Shown one piece after another: positions 18,741 through 27,625 of a DNA stretch of 64,000 nt (the stretch's first letter is position 1; each line of letters opens with the position of its first letter). The stretch covers positions 3,224,001-3,288,000 of the forward strand of contig NZ_PEFE01000001.1 of the NCBI RefSeq assembly GCF_002754315.1. The letters run 5' to 3'. Both the position numbers and the translations under genes were made by a program. Under the pieces are notes generated by a model. It ran no database searches and was not told the origin of the DNA. It saw only the letters and a program-made list of their open reading frames with translations. The stretch comes from Flavobacterium sp. 11. GTDB taxonomy: Bacteria; Bacteroidota; Bacteroidia; Flavobacteriales; Flavobacteriaceae.

Positions 18741-20891
18741 ATGGACATAGATACTATATCAAGAAGAAAATTCTTAAAACTATCTGGTTTAACAGGAGTT
18801 GCTCTTACATTAGGATATTATTTACCTGCTAATGCTAAAGAACCTAAATTAATCACTGCTTTTGATGCTGAGAATCGAGGCATTGAGCTGAATTCATGGA
18901 TATACATTGATGTTTTAGGCAAAGTTACGCTCTATAGTCACAGAGCCGAAATGGGACAAGGAGTCTATCAATCCATACCTCAAATAATCGCTGAAGAACT
19001 TCATGTAGATCTTGATAAAGTAAACATAGTTTTCGCTCCAGGCGATAATGTGAAGTATGGAAATCAAATTACAGGAGGTAGTTCCAGTATTAGAGGATCC
19101 TATAAAAACCTTTTGAATCTGAGCGCCACTGCCCGTGTAATGTTAATAAAAGCAGCCAGTAATAAATGGAATGTTTCTGAATTGGAATGTTATGCAGAAG
19201 ATGGTCATGTAATTCACAAACCAAGTGGTAAAAAATTACACTACGGTGAATTAGTATTGGAGGCATCAAAACTTGATATTCCGAAAAATGTTGTTTTAAA
19301 GAAAACATCCGAATATAAATTAATTAGAAAACCTCTTCAAAGACAAGATACGCCTTTGAAAACAAATGGTACAGCCGTTTTTGGTATCGATAAAATGATT
19401 CCGGGAATGCTGTATGCCATGGTGGAACGAAACCCCAGACTTCGTGGTAAGGTAAAAAGTTTTGACGCTACTGAAGCGCTTAAAATTCCGGGAGTAAAAC
19501 AAGTTTTTATAGTTCGTATGGGCGTTTTTAATACATTCAGAGAAGGTGTAGCAGTTGTGGCTGATTCTGTTTGGGCAGCTATGAAAGGAAAAAAAGCCTT
19601 AAAAGTGGACTGGGACGATACCGGATTTGAACATTTGAATACCGAGGATATTTATCGTCGGATGGAGGAAGCGCTTCAAAAAGATGAGGGACTTTCTTTT
19701 GTTTCAAAAGGAGATTCAAACGCCATTATAAAATCAGCAGAAAAGAAAATTGATGTCGTGTATACTACTCCATATCAATCGCACAGTTGTATGGAACCAC
19801 TGAATTGTATTGCCCATTATCAAAAAGATAAAATAGAAATATGGGGGCCAATACAAGCTCCGGAATGGGTTCAAGATTACATCAGTAAAGAACTAGGAAT
19901 TGCAAGGGAAAAAGTCATTGTGAATATGACTTTCCTAGGAGGTGGATTTGGCAGAAAAGCCTTTATGGATTACCCACATGAAGCCACGATGATTTCTAAA
20001 GAAATAAACGCCCCGGTTCAGGTTATCTGGTCCAGAGAAGACGATGCCACGCAAGGTCCGTACAGACCCGGCATTTCATACCGTTGTCAAGGTGTGGTTG
20101 CAAATAGTGAAATAAGTGCTTTTAAAGTATCTATTGCAGGTCAGAACAATAGTCATTGGAGAGGCGGAGCAAAAGATATTCCCAACAGAAGTGCCACGGA
20201 AGGATTTTTAAAACCATACGTAGACAACATTCAGAATTTAAGTATTGTTGATATACCTTTTGAAACACCAATACCTACTATGTGGTGGCGTTCTGTATAT
20301 GCTTCTACCAATGGTTTTGCGTATGAAAGTTTTATGGATGAGCTCGCTGCTGAATCAGCGAAAGATCCAATAACTTTTAGAAGAACCTATCTTAAAGACG
20401 AGAGAAGTAGTGAGTTACTGGATAAACTGGAAGAGGTTTCCGGATGGAAAAACAGAACCAAAGGATATGGTGTCGCTATAACAGAATGTTTTGGCAGTAC
20501 CGTGGGACAAATTGTGAAAGTTTCCAAAAACGCAGAAAATAAAATTCAAATCGATCAGGTTTGGGCAGTAATTGATTGTGGATGGTATGTAAATCCAGAT
20601 ATAATCAAAGCACAAGTAGAAGGAAGTATTGTTATGGCATTAGGTGCTGCAACGATTCATGAAATCACATTCAAAGATGGTAAAACGGTTCAAAATAATT
20701 TCAATACGTATAAAATGCCCCGTATAACAGATATTCCTCCTATTGAAGTGTATATCATGGAAAATGATGCCGATGCCGGAGGTGTTGGAGAACCTGGATT
20801 ACCTCCATTTGCTCCAGCTTTAACAAATGCAATATTTGATTTGACAGGAAAACGTATTAGAAAGCTTCCTTTCGAATTAGCAAAAGTTTAA
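18741..20891 (+). CDS. Molybdopterin-binding large subunit, first copy (IorB-like)
   Basis: A 716-residue catalytic subunit of the isoquinoline 1-oxidoreductase/aldehyde dehydrogenase branch of molybdenum hydroxylases. The N-terminus has a twin-arginine signal (SRRKFLKLSG...PANA), so it is folded before export. Cofactor-binding motifs include EMGQGVYQSIPQIIAEEL, GGSSSIRGSY, FLGGGFGRKAF and the late GVGEPGLPPFAPA with the catalytic Glu. It is paralogous to the gene at 21395. The substrate is unknown; small aldehydes or N-heterocycles are typical for this branch. Confidence 0.9.
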   Translation: MDIDTISRRKFLKLSGLTGVALTLGYYLPANAKEPKLITAFDAENRGIELNSWIYIDVLGKVTLYSHRAEMGQGVYQSIPQIIAEELHVDLDKVNIVFAPGDNVKYGNQITGGSSSIRGSYKNLLNLSATARVMLIKAASNKWNVSELECYAEDGHVIHKPSGKKLHYGELVLEASKLDIPKNVVLKKTSEYKLIRKPLQRQDTPLKTNGTAVFGIDKMIPGMLYAMVERNPRLRGKVKSFDATEALKIPGVKQVFIVRMGVFNTFREGVAVVADSVWAAMKGKKALKVDWDDTGFEHLNTEDIYRRMEEALQKDEGLSFVSKGDSNAIIKSAEKKIDVVYTTPYQSHSCMEPLNCIAHYQKDKIEIWGPIQAPEWVQDYISKELGIAREKVIVNMTFLGGGFGRKAFMDYPHEATMISKEINAPVQVIWSREDDATQGPYRPGISYRCQGVVANSEISAFKVSIAGQNNSHWRGGAKDIPNRSATEGFLKPYVDNIQNLSIVDIPFETPIPTMWWRSVYASTNGFAYESFMDELAAESAKDPITFRRTYLKDERSSELLDKLEEVSGWKNRTKGYGVAITECFGSTVGQIVKVSKNAENKIQIDQVWAVIDCGWYVNPDIIKAQVEGSIVMALGAATIHEITFKDGKTVQNNFNTYKMPRITDIPPIEVYIMENDADAGGVGEPGLPPFAPALTNAIFDLTGKRIRKLPFELAKV

Positions 20892-20910
20892 TTTTAAAAA
20901 TACAAAACAA

Positions 20911-21336
20911 ATGAAAATAGTTTTTTCAATAGTAGTCGTTTTAATATTGGCAGTAACGCTGCAATCATTCAATCAGAATTTTGATTTGAAAGCAAGTATT
21001 GTACGCGGTAAATCGGTCTATAACACACAATGTGCATCCTGTCACATGGAAGAAGGTAATGGTATAGAAGGCGTTTTTCCAACATTGATAAAATCAGATT
21101 ATTTTACAGATAAAAATCGATTGGTAAAAGTGGTTACAACTGGATTACGTGGACCAATAGTAGTTAATGGTGTAAACTATGATGGAGAAATGCCCGCTAC
21201 TGATTTAACTGATGAACAAGTGGCTGATGTTTTAAACTATGTCAGAAATTCATGGGGAAATGAAGCTAAGGCAGTTTTACCAAGTGAAATACAACAAGCT
21301 AAAAAAGCTACTACTAAAGATTACAAAGCCTATTAA
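20911..21336 (+). CDS. Secreted monoheme cytochrome c
   Basis: A 141-residue cytochrome c with an N-terminal signal segment (MKIVFSIVVVLILAVTLQ) and one heme site CASCH at residues 41-45. A probable Met ligand lies in DGEMPATDLTDEQ. It sits 19 bp after the first large subunit gene and 58 bp before the second. It is the likely electron acceptor that links the molybdenum enzyme to the respiratory chain in the periplasm. Confidence 0.88.
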   Translation: MKIVFSIVVVLILAVTLQSFNQNFDLKASIVRGKSVYNTQCASCHMEEGNGIEGVFPTLIKSDYFTDKNRLVKVVTTGLRGPIVVNGVNYDGEMPATDLTDEQVADVLNYVRNSWGNEAKAVLPSEIQQAKKATTKDYKAY

Positions 21337-21394
21337 TTTGTAACATTTTGAATTCGTTGCATAGAGAGAATTATAAATTCTAAATACTAACTAA

Positions 21395-23542
21395 ATGGTA
21401 TCAAGACGTCAATTTATTAAAAATACAGGTAAAGCAAGTTTTGCATTATGGTTAGGAGCTACTTCTAATGGTTTTGCAAACGCGGCTTTTATTACAGATG
21501 CACCCAGTAATTTTACTCCTTTTGTAAAAATCGAGAAAAACGGAAAAATAACAATTTTCAATACTAAGCCCGAAATGGGTCAAGGTACTTTTCAATCTGT
21601 TCCAGCTCTTATAGCCGAAGAATTAGAAGTTTCTCTTGATGCAATAACGATAGTTCAAACCAGCGGCGAGAAACAATTTGGCGGCGGCCAGGCAGCAGGA
21701 GGAAGTTCTTCAATCAGAGGAAATTATGATGCGTATAGAAAAATTGGCGCTGCCGCAAAAGAAATGCTGGTCAAGGCAGCCAGTGTTAAATGGGGAATTG
21801 GAATTGAATCTTGTTATGCCGAAAACGGAAGCGTACATTCTAAGCTATCAAAGGAACATCTTTCTTATGGCGATTTAATCGAAGAAGCTTCCAAATTAGA
21901 AGTTCCTAAAGAACCGAAACTTAAAAACAAAAGCGATTTTAAGATTATCGGAAAATCTATTCAAAGACCAGATGTACCTTTAAAAGTTTCCGGAAAAGCA
22001 GAGTATGGAATTGATGTAGAAGTTCCCAATATGGTATATGCAACTGTATTTCGTTCCCCGGTAATTGGTGGTACTTTAAAAAGTTTTGATGCTGATGCAA
22101 CCTTAAAAATTCCCGGAGTCATTAAAGTTGTGGAAGCCAAAACAACTGTTGGAAAATATCAATATTCCGGAGTGGCAGTTATTGCTAAATCGTACTGGGC
22201 TGCCCTTCAAGGCAGGAAAGTATTGAAAGTGGAATGGGATACAAATGGATATGAAAATTTCAATTTATCCGACTATGAAAATAAGTTGCGAAACCTTTCT
22301 AAAGAAGCTGGTGTACTGGATAAAAATATAGGAAATGTAGAAAGCGTTAAAACGGAACCTGGAAATTCAGTGGAATCCTTTTATGAAACTCCTATGGTGG
22401 CTCACCATACACTCGAACCGATGAATTGTATCGCACATGTAAATGGTGAAATGCTAACTATATGGACCTCAACTCAGGTTCCTAGTGCTATTACCGGTTC
22501 AGGACCAAATGACCTTCATAGCCAAATTGGAATGAAACCAGAGAATATCACTTTACATTCCAAATTTATTGGAGGCGGATTTGGCAGAAGATTGTATACT
22601 GATTATGTTATAGAAGCCGTAAATATTGCAAAGCAAATAGAGCAACCCGTAAAAGTAATTTGGTCTAGGGAAGATACTACACAACATAGTGCCGTACGCC
22701 CTATGACTTTCTCACAGTTGAAAGGTGGTTTCTCAAAAGAAGGAGAATTAATTAGCTTTCAACATAAAGTGATAAGCCCTTCTTATTTTGATTCGGTAGG
22801 TCCAAATTTCGATAAAACAAAAGTAGATGCAATTATGATAGAGGGAATTGGAGAACAGGCTTATCAAATTCCAAATATTAAAACCTCATATGTGTATGCT
22901 GATTTTCATGTACCTGTAGCGGCATGGAGATCCGTAACCAGTTCAACTGTCGCTTTTGCCCATGAGTGTTTTATTGATGAATTAGCGCATAAAGTCAAAA
23001 AAGACCCTTTGGATTTTAGATTACAAATGCTAGACAAAGATTCCGATACCAAAAGAGTTTTATTGAAATTAAAAGAAGTTTCCAATTGGGACAAACCATT
23101 ACCAAAAGGAAAAGGCAGAGGTGTTGCGCAATGGGAATTTTTTGCGGGATTGTGTGCCCATGTAGTCGAAGTATCAGTTACAAAAGACAATACTATAAAA
23201 ATTGATAAAGTGTATGCCGTAATTGACTTGGGAGAAGTCGTAAACCCGGATAATGTAAAAAATCAAATTGAAGGATCCATCGTGATGGCTCTGACAGCGG
23301 CTATAAAAACGGGAATTACCATTGAAAACGGGAAAATAAAGCAAAGTAATTTTCACGATAATCCAATGATACGAATGCATGAAACGCCAGAAATTGAAGT
23401 ACACATTCTTGCAGATGGCGGAAAAATAAAAGGCGTTGGTGAACCTGGCTTACCTCCTTTTGCACCAGCATTAGCAAATGCCATATTTTCAATTAGCGGA
23501 AAGCGCATTAAAAAGATGCCTTTTGACCTTAAATTATCCTAA
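21395..23542 (+). CDS. Molybdopterin-binding large subunit, second copy (IorB-like)
   Basis: A 715-residue paralogue of the protein encoded at 18741, with the same domain order. It has a twin-arginine-like N-terminus (VSRRQFIKNTGKASFAL), EMGQGTFQSVPALIAEEL, GGSSSIRGNY, FIGGGFGRRLY and GVGEPGLPPFAPA. Both copies keep the cofactor loops and the C-terminal Glu motif, so neither is obviously dead. Having two large subunits but one small subunit suggests either two alternative enzymes sharing the same electron-transfer chain or a heteromeric complex. XdhC follows 30 bp later. Confidence 0.9.
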   Translation: MVSRRQFIKNTGKASFALWLGATSNGFANAAFITDAPSNFTPFVKIEKNGKITIFNTKPEMGQGTFQSVPALIAEELEVSLDAITIVQTSGEKQFGGGQAAGGSSSIRGNYDAYRKIGAAAKEMLVKAASVKWGIGIESCYAENGSVHSKLSKEHLSYGDLIEEASKLEVPKEPKLKNKSDFKIIGKSIQRPDVPLKVSGKAEYGIDVEVPNMVYATVFRSPVIGGTLKSFDADATLKIPGVIKVVEAKTTVGKYQYSGVAVIAKSYWAALQGRKVLKVEWDTNGYENFNLSDYENKLRNLSKEAGVLDKNIGNVESVKTEPGNSVESFYETPMVAHHTLEPMNCIAHVNGEMLTIWTSTQVPSAITGSGPNDLHSQIGMKPENITLHSKFIGGGFGRRLYTDYVIEAVNIAKQIEQPVKVIWSREDTTQHSAVRPMTFSQLKGGFSKEGELISFQHKVISPSYFDSVGPNFDKTKVDAIMIEGIGEQAYQIPNIKTSYVYADFHVPVAAWRSVTSSTVAFAHECFIDELAHKVKKDPLDFRLQMLDKDSDTKRVLLKLKEVSNWDKPLPKGKGRGVAQWEFFAGLCAHVVEVSVTKDNTIKIDKVYAVIDLGEVVNPDNVKNQIEGSIVMALTAAIKTGITIENGKIKQSNFHDNPMIRMHETPEIEVHILADGGKIKGVGEPGLPPFAPALANAIFSISGKRIKKMPFDLKLS

Positions 23543-23572
23543 ATATTTATTTATAATTCCATTAATTTTCAA

Positions 23573-24748
23573 ATGAAAGAACTTCAAGAAATTATTAAAA
23601 AATATGACGTTGCCAGTCAGAAAAAAATAAAATCAGCTCTGGTAACCGTAGTTCATTTAGATGGTTCCTCTTACAGAAGACCTGGTGCCAGAATGTTAGT
23701 AAATGATGATGGAAGAATTACCGGTGCCATAAGCGGCGGTTGTTTAGAAGGTGATGCTTTAAAAAAAGCCTTATTTGCTATTTCTGAGCAAAAAAACACT
23801 CTTTTTACTTATGACACTTCAAAAGAAGATGATTCAGAAATGGGAATTCATTTAGGATGTGAAGGCCTTATACAAGTATTATTCGAAAGCATCGATTCTG
23901 AAAAAGAAGAAAACCCAATACAATTGCTGAGTAAAGCATTAGCAGTTCGACAAAAAGCGGTTCTGGTTACTTTATTTGATTTGGATAATAATCAAAATGT
24001 TCAATATGGCACTTGTTTACTATTAGAAGAAAATGGAACTCTTTCCGGTAAAATACCACTGCAACAATTTGAAGAAGCGGTCTTAAAAGACATAACGGAT
24101 GTTATGCAGAATGGTGAATCTGTTTTCAAACAATACAAATCTGGTGACGTATCAGTAACCGCTTTTTTTGAATTCTTGCATCCACCAGTTTCCCTTGTGG
24201 TATTAGGAGCAGGAAATGATGCTATTCCGCTTATGAAGTTTGCAGATGTCTTGGGATGGGATTTTAGAATTGTAGACCGAAGAGATACGCATGCCAACAA
24301 AGAAAGGTATCCTACCGCCTCACAAATTTTGGTAGCAAATCCAGATGTTGCATTAGAACATCTTGCGTATGATAATCGTACTTTTTTTGTTTTAGTAACG
24401 CACAGTTACAAATGTGATTATTATATGTTAAAATCATTATGTGCTGCTGCTGTTCCTTACATAGGTATTTTGGGACCAAAAAAGAAGTTGCATCGCATGT
24501 TGGAAGAAATACAACACAATGAAGGCATTCATTTAAATGACGATAAAGTGGCAACAATTTATGGTCCGACAGGTTTAGATATTGGAGCAGAAACACCAGA
24601 AGAAATTGCACTCAGTATTATAGCGGAAATTCAAGCCGTATTGACTGGAAAAATGGGTGGCATGCTAAAAACGAAAAATGAAGTCATTCATTCCAGAGAC
24701 TCATTAGACATTCAAATAGAAGATATCAAAATTTATAATGCATCATAA
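23573..24748 (+). CDS. XdhC/CoxI family molybdenum cofactor maturation protein
   Basis: A 391-residue cytoplasmic chaperone expected to bind the molybdenum cofactor, promote its sulfuration and insert it into the preceding large subunits. The N-terminal XdhC/CoxI domain shows GSSYRRPGARMLV and GAISGGCLEGD. The C-terminal Rossmann domain shows VVLGAGNDAIPLMKF and DRRDTHANKERYP. A GPTGLDIGAETPEEIA motif near the end is characteristic. The stop codon overlaps the start of the next gene by 11 bp, so the two are translationally coupled. Confidence 0.9.
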   Translation: MKELQEIIKKYDVASQKKIKSALVTVVHLDGSSYRRPGARMLVNDDGRITGAISGGCLEGDALKKALFAISEQKNTLFTYDTSKEDDSEMGIHLGCEGLIQVLFESIDSEKEENPIQLLSKALAVRQKAVLVTLFDLDNNQNVQYGTCLLLEENGTLSGKIPLQQFEEAVLKDITDVMQNGESVFKQYKSGDVSVTAFFEFLHPPVSLVVLGAGNDAIPLMKFADVLGWDFRIVDRRDTHANKERYPTASQILVANPDVALEHLAYDNRTFFVLVTHSYKCDYYMLKSLCAAAVPYIGILGPKKKLHRMLEEIQHNEGIHLNDDKVATIYGPTGLDIGAETPEEIALSIIAEIQAVLTGKMGGMLKTKNEVIHSRDSLDIQIEDIKIYNAS

Positions 24749-25346
24749 AATAAAGCAATGTGGCATAATTATTTTGGCAGCAGGTTCAAGCAGTCGCATG
24801 GGGAAACCCAAACAATTACTTGAATTTGATGGTATGACGCTCTTAACACGGGTTTCAAAAATGGCTTGTCAATCAAAATTATATCCTGTAATTGCCGTTT
24901 TAGGAGCCAATGCTGATTTGATTCAAGCGCATCTCGATGTTCCAGGACTTGATATTGTACTTAATGAAAACTGGGAAGAAGGAATGGCCAGTTCTTTACG
25001 AAAAGGGCTTTTTTCCATGAATGAAATGTATCCTCAGGTTGATGCTGTCATAATCCTTGTTGGCGATCAACCTTACATAAATAATCAGCATATAGAACAA
25101 CTGATTGATGCTCAAGACAAATCCGGATTGCCAATTTCTGCCTGTTCCTATGCTGGTATTATGGGAACTCCTGCCCTTTTTCACAAAACGATTTTTCCAG
25201 AACTGATGTTGCTTGAAGGTGATATTGGTGCCAAAAAAATCATCGAAAAAAGAAAACAGGATGTAGCTATAGTACATTTCGATAAAGGAGTTATTGATAT
25301 TGACACAGTAGAAGATTATGAAAATTTACACAACGAAAAAGAATAA
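24738..25346 (+). CDS. MobA-like molybdenum cofactor nucleotidyltransferase
   Basis: A 202-residue NTP-transferase of the MobA/MocA type. The nucleotide-binding signature IILAAGSSSRMGKPKQLL is at the N-terminus, with VGDQPYINNQHIEQLI in the middle and GDIGAKKII later. Such proteins attach CMP or GMP to molybdopterin. For xanthine-oxidase family enzymes the cytosine form (MocA) is usual, so MocA is the likelier role, though this is an inference. It overlaps xdhC by 11 bp. Confidence 0.87.
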   Translation: MHHKIKQCGIIILAAGSSSRMGKPKQLLEFDGMTLLTRVSKMACQSKLYPVIAVLGANADLIQAHLDVPGLDIVLNENWEEGMASSLRKGLFSMNEMYPQVDAVIILVGDQPYINNQHIEQLIDAQDKSGLPISACSYAGIMGTPALFHKTIFPELMLLEGDIGAKKIIEKRKQDVAIVHFDKGVIDIDTVEDYENLHNEKE

Positions 25347-25438
25347 ATATGCTTGTTGATACATCCAATAAAATCTATGATTACTTGCACATTTCGTTGA
25401 TTTTATTTGCATCTTACGCCTATTAAAATTCAGCATAA

Positions 25439-26626
25439 ATGGAAACAATGATTTCGGTACACAGCGCTTTGGAATTAATAATAAATCATGTCAAATCGTT
25501 ACCAGTTGCAGTGATGCAATTAGAAAAAGCAAACGGATTGGTTTTGGCAGAAGACATTTATGCGCCTGAAAATGTGCCTGCATTTCCTCAGTCCAGCATG
25601 GATGGATATGCTTTTGCTTTTGACGATAATCGTTCAGATTATAAATTGGTGGGAGAAATTGCAGCTGGAAGCAAACAAACTTTTGAATTAAAGCAGGGCG
25701 AAGCTGTCCGAATTTTTACGGGAGCTGCCGTTCCGTTAGCTGCTGATACTGTTTTAATGCAAGAAAAAGCATTGGTCGAATCAGATAAACTAACTGTAAA
25801 TGATGAAAATTTAAATAAAGGAACTAACCTCAGAAGTATTGGTTCTGAAATAAAAAAAGGAACAAAAGCACTTGAAAAAGGAACCGTTTTAAAACCGGCT
25901 ACTATAGGTTTTCTGGCGAGTATGGGCATTGCTAAAGTCAAAGTATATCCTAATCCCAGCGTTGGAATTTTAGTCACCGGTAATGAATTACGATTGCCGG
26001 GAGAAGATTTAGAATATGGTCAAGTATTTGAATCCAATTCATTTACCTTGCAATCTGCATTAAATCAAATGAATATAAATAACGTAACTATTTACAGATC
26101 TGAGGATAATCTGAATCAATTACAGACTCTTTTATCACAAATATTGGAAGTAAATGATCTCGTTTTAATTTCGGGCGGTGTAAGTGTTGGAGATTATGAT
26201 TTTACCATGAATGCATTAGAGAAATGTGCTGTAAATCCCATTTTTCATAAGATAAAACAGAAGCCGGGTAAACCATTATTATTTGGAATGAAAGCGGAAA
26301 AAGTTATTTTTGGTCTTCCTGGAAATCCAGCCTCGGTATTAACCTGTTTTTATGAGTATGTACTTCCCGCAATTGGAATTATGACCGAACGCAACGTAAA
26401 ATTGCAAACTAAAAAAATGGTTCTTACACAAGAATATCAAAAGCAGGCAGGCATGACACATTTTTTAAAAGCGTCGCATAATAATGATTTAGTTTATCTT
26501 GAAACGGGCCAAGAATCCTATAAACTTTCTTCGTTTGCTAACGCTAATTGTCTGGCCATAATTCCAGAAAACGCATCGAAAATTGAATCAGGTCAGGAAA
26601 TAGAAGTACATTTATTTCCTTTTTAA
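25439..26626 (+). CDS. moeA: Molybdopterin molybdenumtransferase
   Basis: A 395-residue MoeA that inserts molybdate into adenylylated molybdopterin. Recognisable motifs are FPQSSMDGYAFAF, IFTGAAVPLAADTVL, VTGNELRLPGE, LISGGVSVGDYDFT and the final GLPGNPASV. Length is normal. ATG 25448 is a possible internal start three codons in. It begins the second half of the cofactor cluster after a 92-bp gap and is followed 9 bp later by a TSUP permease. Confidence 0.93.
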   Translation: METMISVHSALELIINHVKSLPVAVMQLEKANGLVLAEDIYAPENVPAFPQSSMDGYAFAFDDNRSDYKLVGEIAAGSKQTFELKQGEAVRIFTGAAVPLAADTVLMQEKALVESDKLTVNDENLNKGTNLRSIGSEIKKGTKALEKGTVLKPATIGFLASMGIAKVKVYPNPSVGILVTGNELRLPGEDLEYGQVFESNSFTLQSALNQMNINNVTIYRSEDNLNQLQTLLSQILEVNDLVLISGGVSVGDYDFTMNALEKCAVNPIFHKIKQKPGKPLLFGMKAEKVIFGLPGNPASVLTCFYEYVLPAIGIMTERNVKLQTKKMVLTQEYQKQAGMTHFLKASHNNDLVYLETGQESYKLSSFANANCLAIIPENASKIESGQEIEVHLFPF

Positions 26627-26635
26627 AATTACAAA

Positions 26636-27367
26636 ATGACATTATCATTATCCTTTTTTTTATTACTGTTTATCATTGCATTTTTATATGCCTCCGTAGG
26701 TCATGGTGGAGCAAGTGGTTATTTAGCATTAATGGCTATTTTCAGTTTTGATCCAAATTTTATGAAACCAACAGCATTGGTATTAAACTTATTTGTATCG
26801 CTGGTCTCGTTTACGCTGTTTTTTCGCGAAGGACATTTCAAATGGAAACTTTTTCTCCCCTTTGCCTTAGCCTCAATTCCTTTTTCGTTTTTAGGGGGCA
26901 TGATATCATTAGACGGAGATATTTATAAAAAAGTTTTGGGTTTAACTCTCTTAATACCAGTTATAAAATTTTTTGTATATCCAAATACGAATGATTCAGA
27001 GTTAAAAAAAAATACGCTTGCATTGACAATTATTATCGGTGCCAGTATCGGATTTCTTTCTGGCCTGATTGGTATTGGAGGAGGTATTCTACTTTCGCCA
27101 ATACTTTTAATGTTGCATTGGTCAAACCAAAAACAAACTGCAGCTATTAGCGCATTATTTATTTTTGTCAATTCGGTATCCGGTTTAGCGGGACAATTAT
27201 CTAAGGGTGTTAAATTTGAAAACGACATGCTTGCTTTTGTTGCCGTAGCCTTTATTGGCGGGATATTGGGTGCTTGGTTGGGTGCTAAGAAGTTCAATCA
27301 ATCGGTCCTTAAATATATTTTAGCAACAGCATTATTAGTGGCTTCCATTAAATTATTATTTACCTGA
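26636..27367 (+). CDS. TSUP (TauE/SafE) family membrane permease, cofactor-cluster copy
   Basis: A 243-residue integral membrane protein with about seven or eight hydrophobic segments. It has the duplicated glycine-rich signature of the family (YASVGHGGASGYLAL near residue 23 and LIGIGGGILLSPILL near 145). TSUP proteins move sulfur oxyanions or organosulfonates. Embedded between moeA and moaD, it may handle sulfite, sulfate or a related anion tied to cofactor assembly, possibly molybdate; this is inference. It is clearly diverged from the two TSUP copies at 30129 and 49314. Confidence 0.85.
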   Translation: MTLSLSFFLLLFIIAFLYASVGHGGASGYLALMAIFSFDPNFMKPTALVLNLFVSLVSFTLFFREGHFKWKLFLPFALASIPFSFLGGMISLDGDIYKKVLGLTLLIPVIKFFVYPNTNDSELKKNTLALTIIIGASIGFLSGLIGIGGGILLSPILLMLHWSNQKQTAAISALFIFVNSVSGLAGQLSKGVKFENDMLAFVAVAFIGGILGAWLGAKKFNQSVLKYILATALLVASIKLLFT

Positions 27368-27380
27368 TTAATTTTATTTT

Positions 27381-27614
27381 ATGAAAATAGAAGTGCTTTT
27401 TTTTGGACAATTAACGGACATTACTGGTAGCTCAAAATTAGTTATTGATTATGTCGACACTACTGACAACTTAAAAAAAATAATCCTAGAGAAATTCCCT
27501 GCTTTATCATCGTTGAAATTTGCAATCGCAGTAAATAAACAAATGGTAACAGACAATATTTCAATAGAAAAAAATAGTAGTATCGCCTTTATGCCTCCGT
27601 TTTCTGGTGGTTAA
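27381..27614 (+). CDS. moaD: Molybdopterin synthase small subunit
   Basis: A 77-residue ubiquitin-like protein that ends in PFSGG, the double-glycine tail that becomes a thiocarboxylate and supplies sulfur for the dithiolene of molybdopterin. It sits 13 bp after the TSUP gene and 11 bp before the E1-like activating enzyme gene. Its synthase partner MoaE appears only as a broken remnant downstream at 28740. Confidence 0.9.
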   Translation: MKIEVLFFGQLTDITGSSKLVIDYVDTTDNLKKIILEKFPALSSLKFAIAVNKQMVTDNISIEKNSSIAFMPPFSGG

Positions 27615-27625
27615 AAAAACAAAAC

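Noticed and set aside
18536..18832. Overlapping plus-strand frame of 98 codons across the small/large subunit junction
   Set aside because: It overlaps the 3' end of the 2Fe-2S subunit and the start of the large subunit in another frame and has no recognisable motif.
25380..25438. Promoter before moeA (TTTATTTG near 25402)
   Set aside because: The box matches 7 of 8 bases but no TTG lies at a 17-23 nt distance, and the gene may be read through from the upstream operon.
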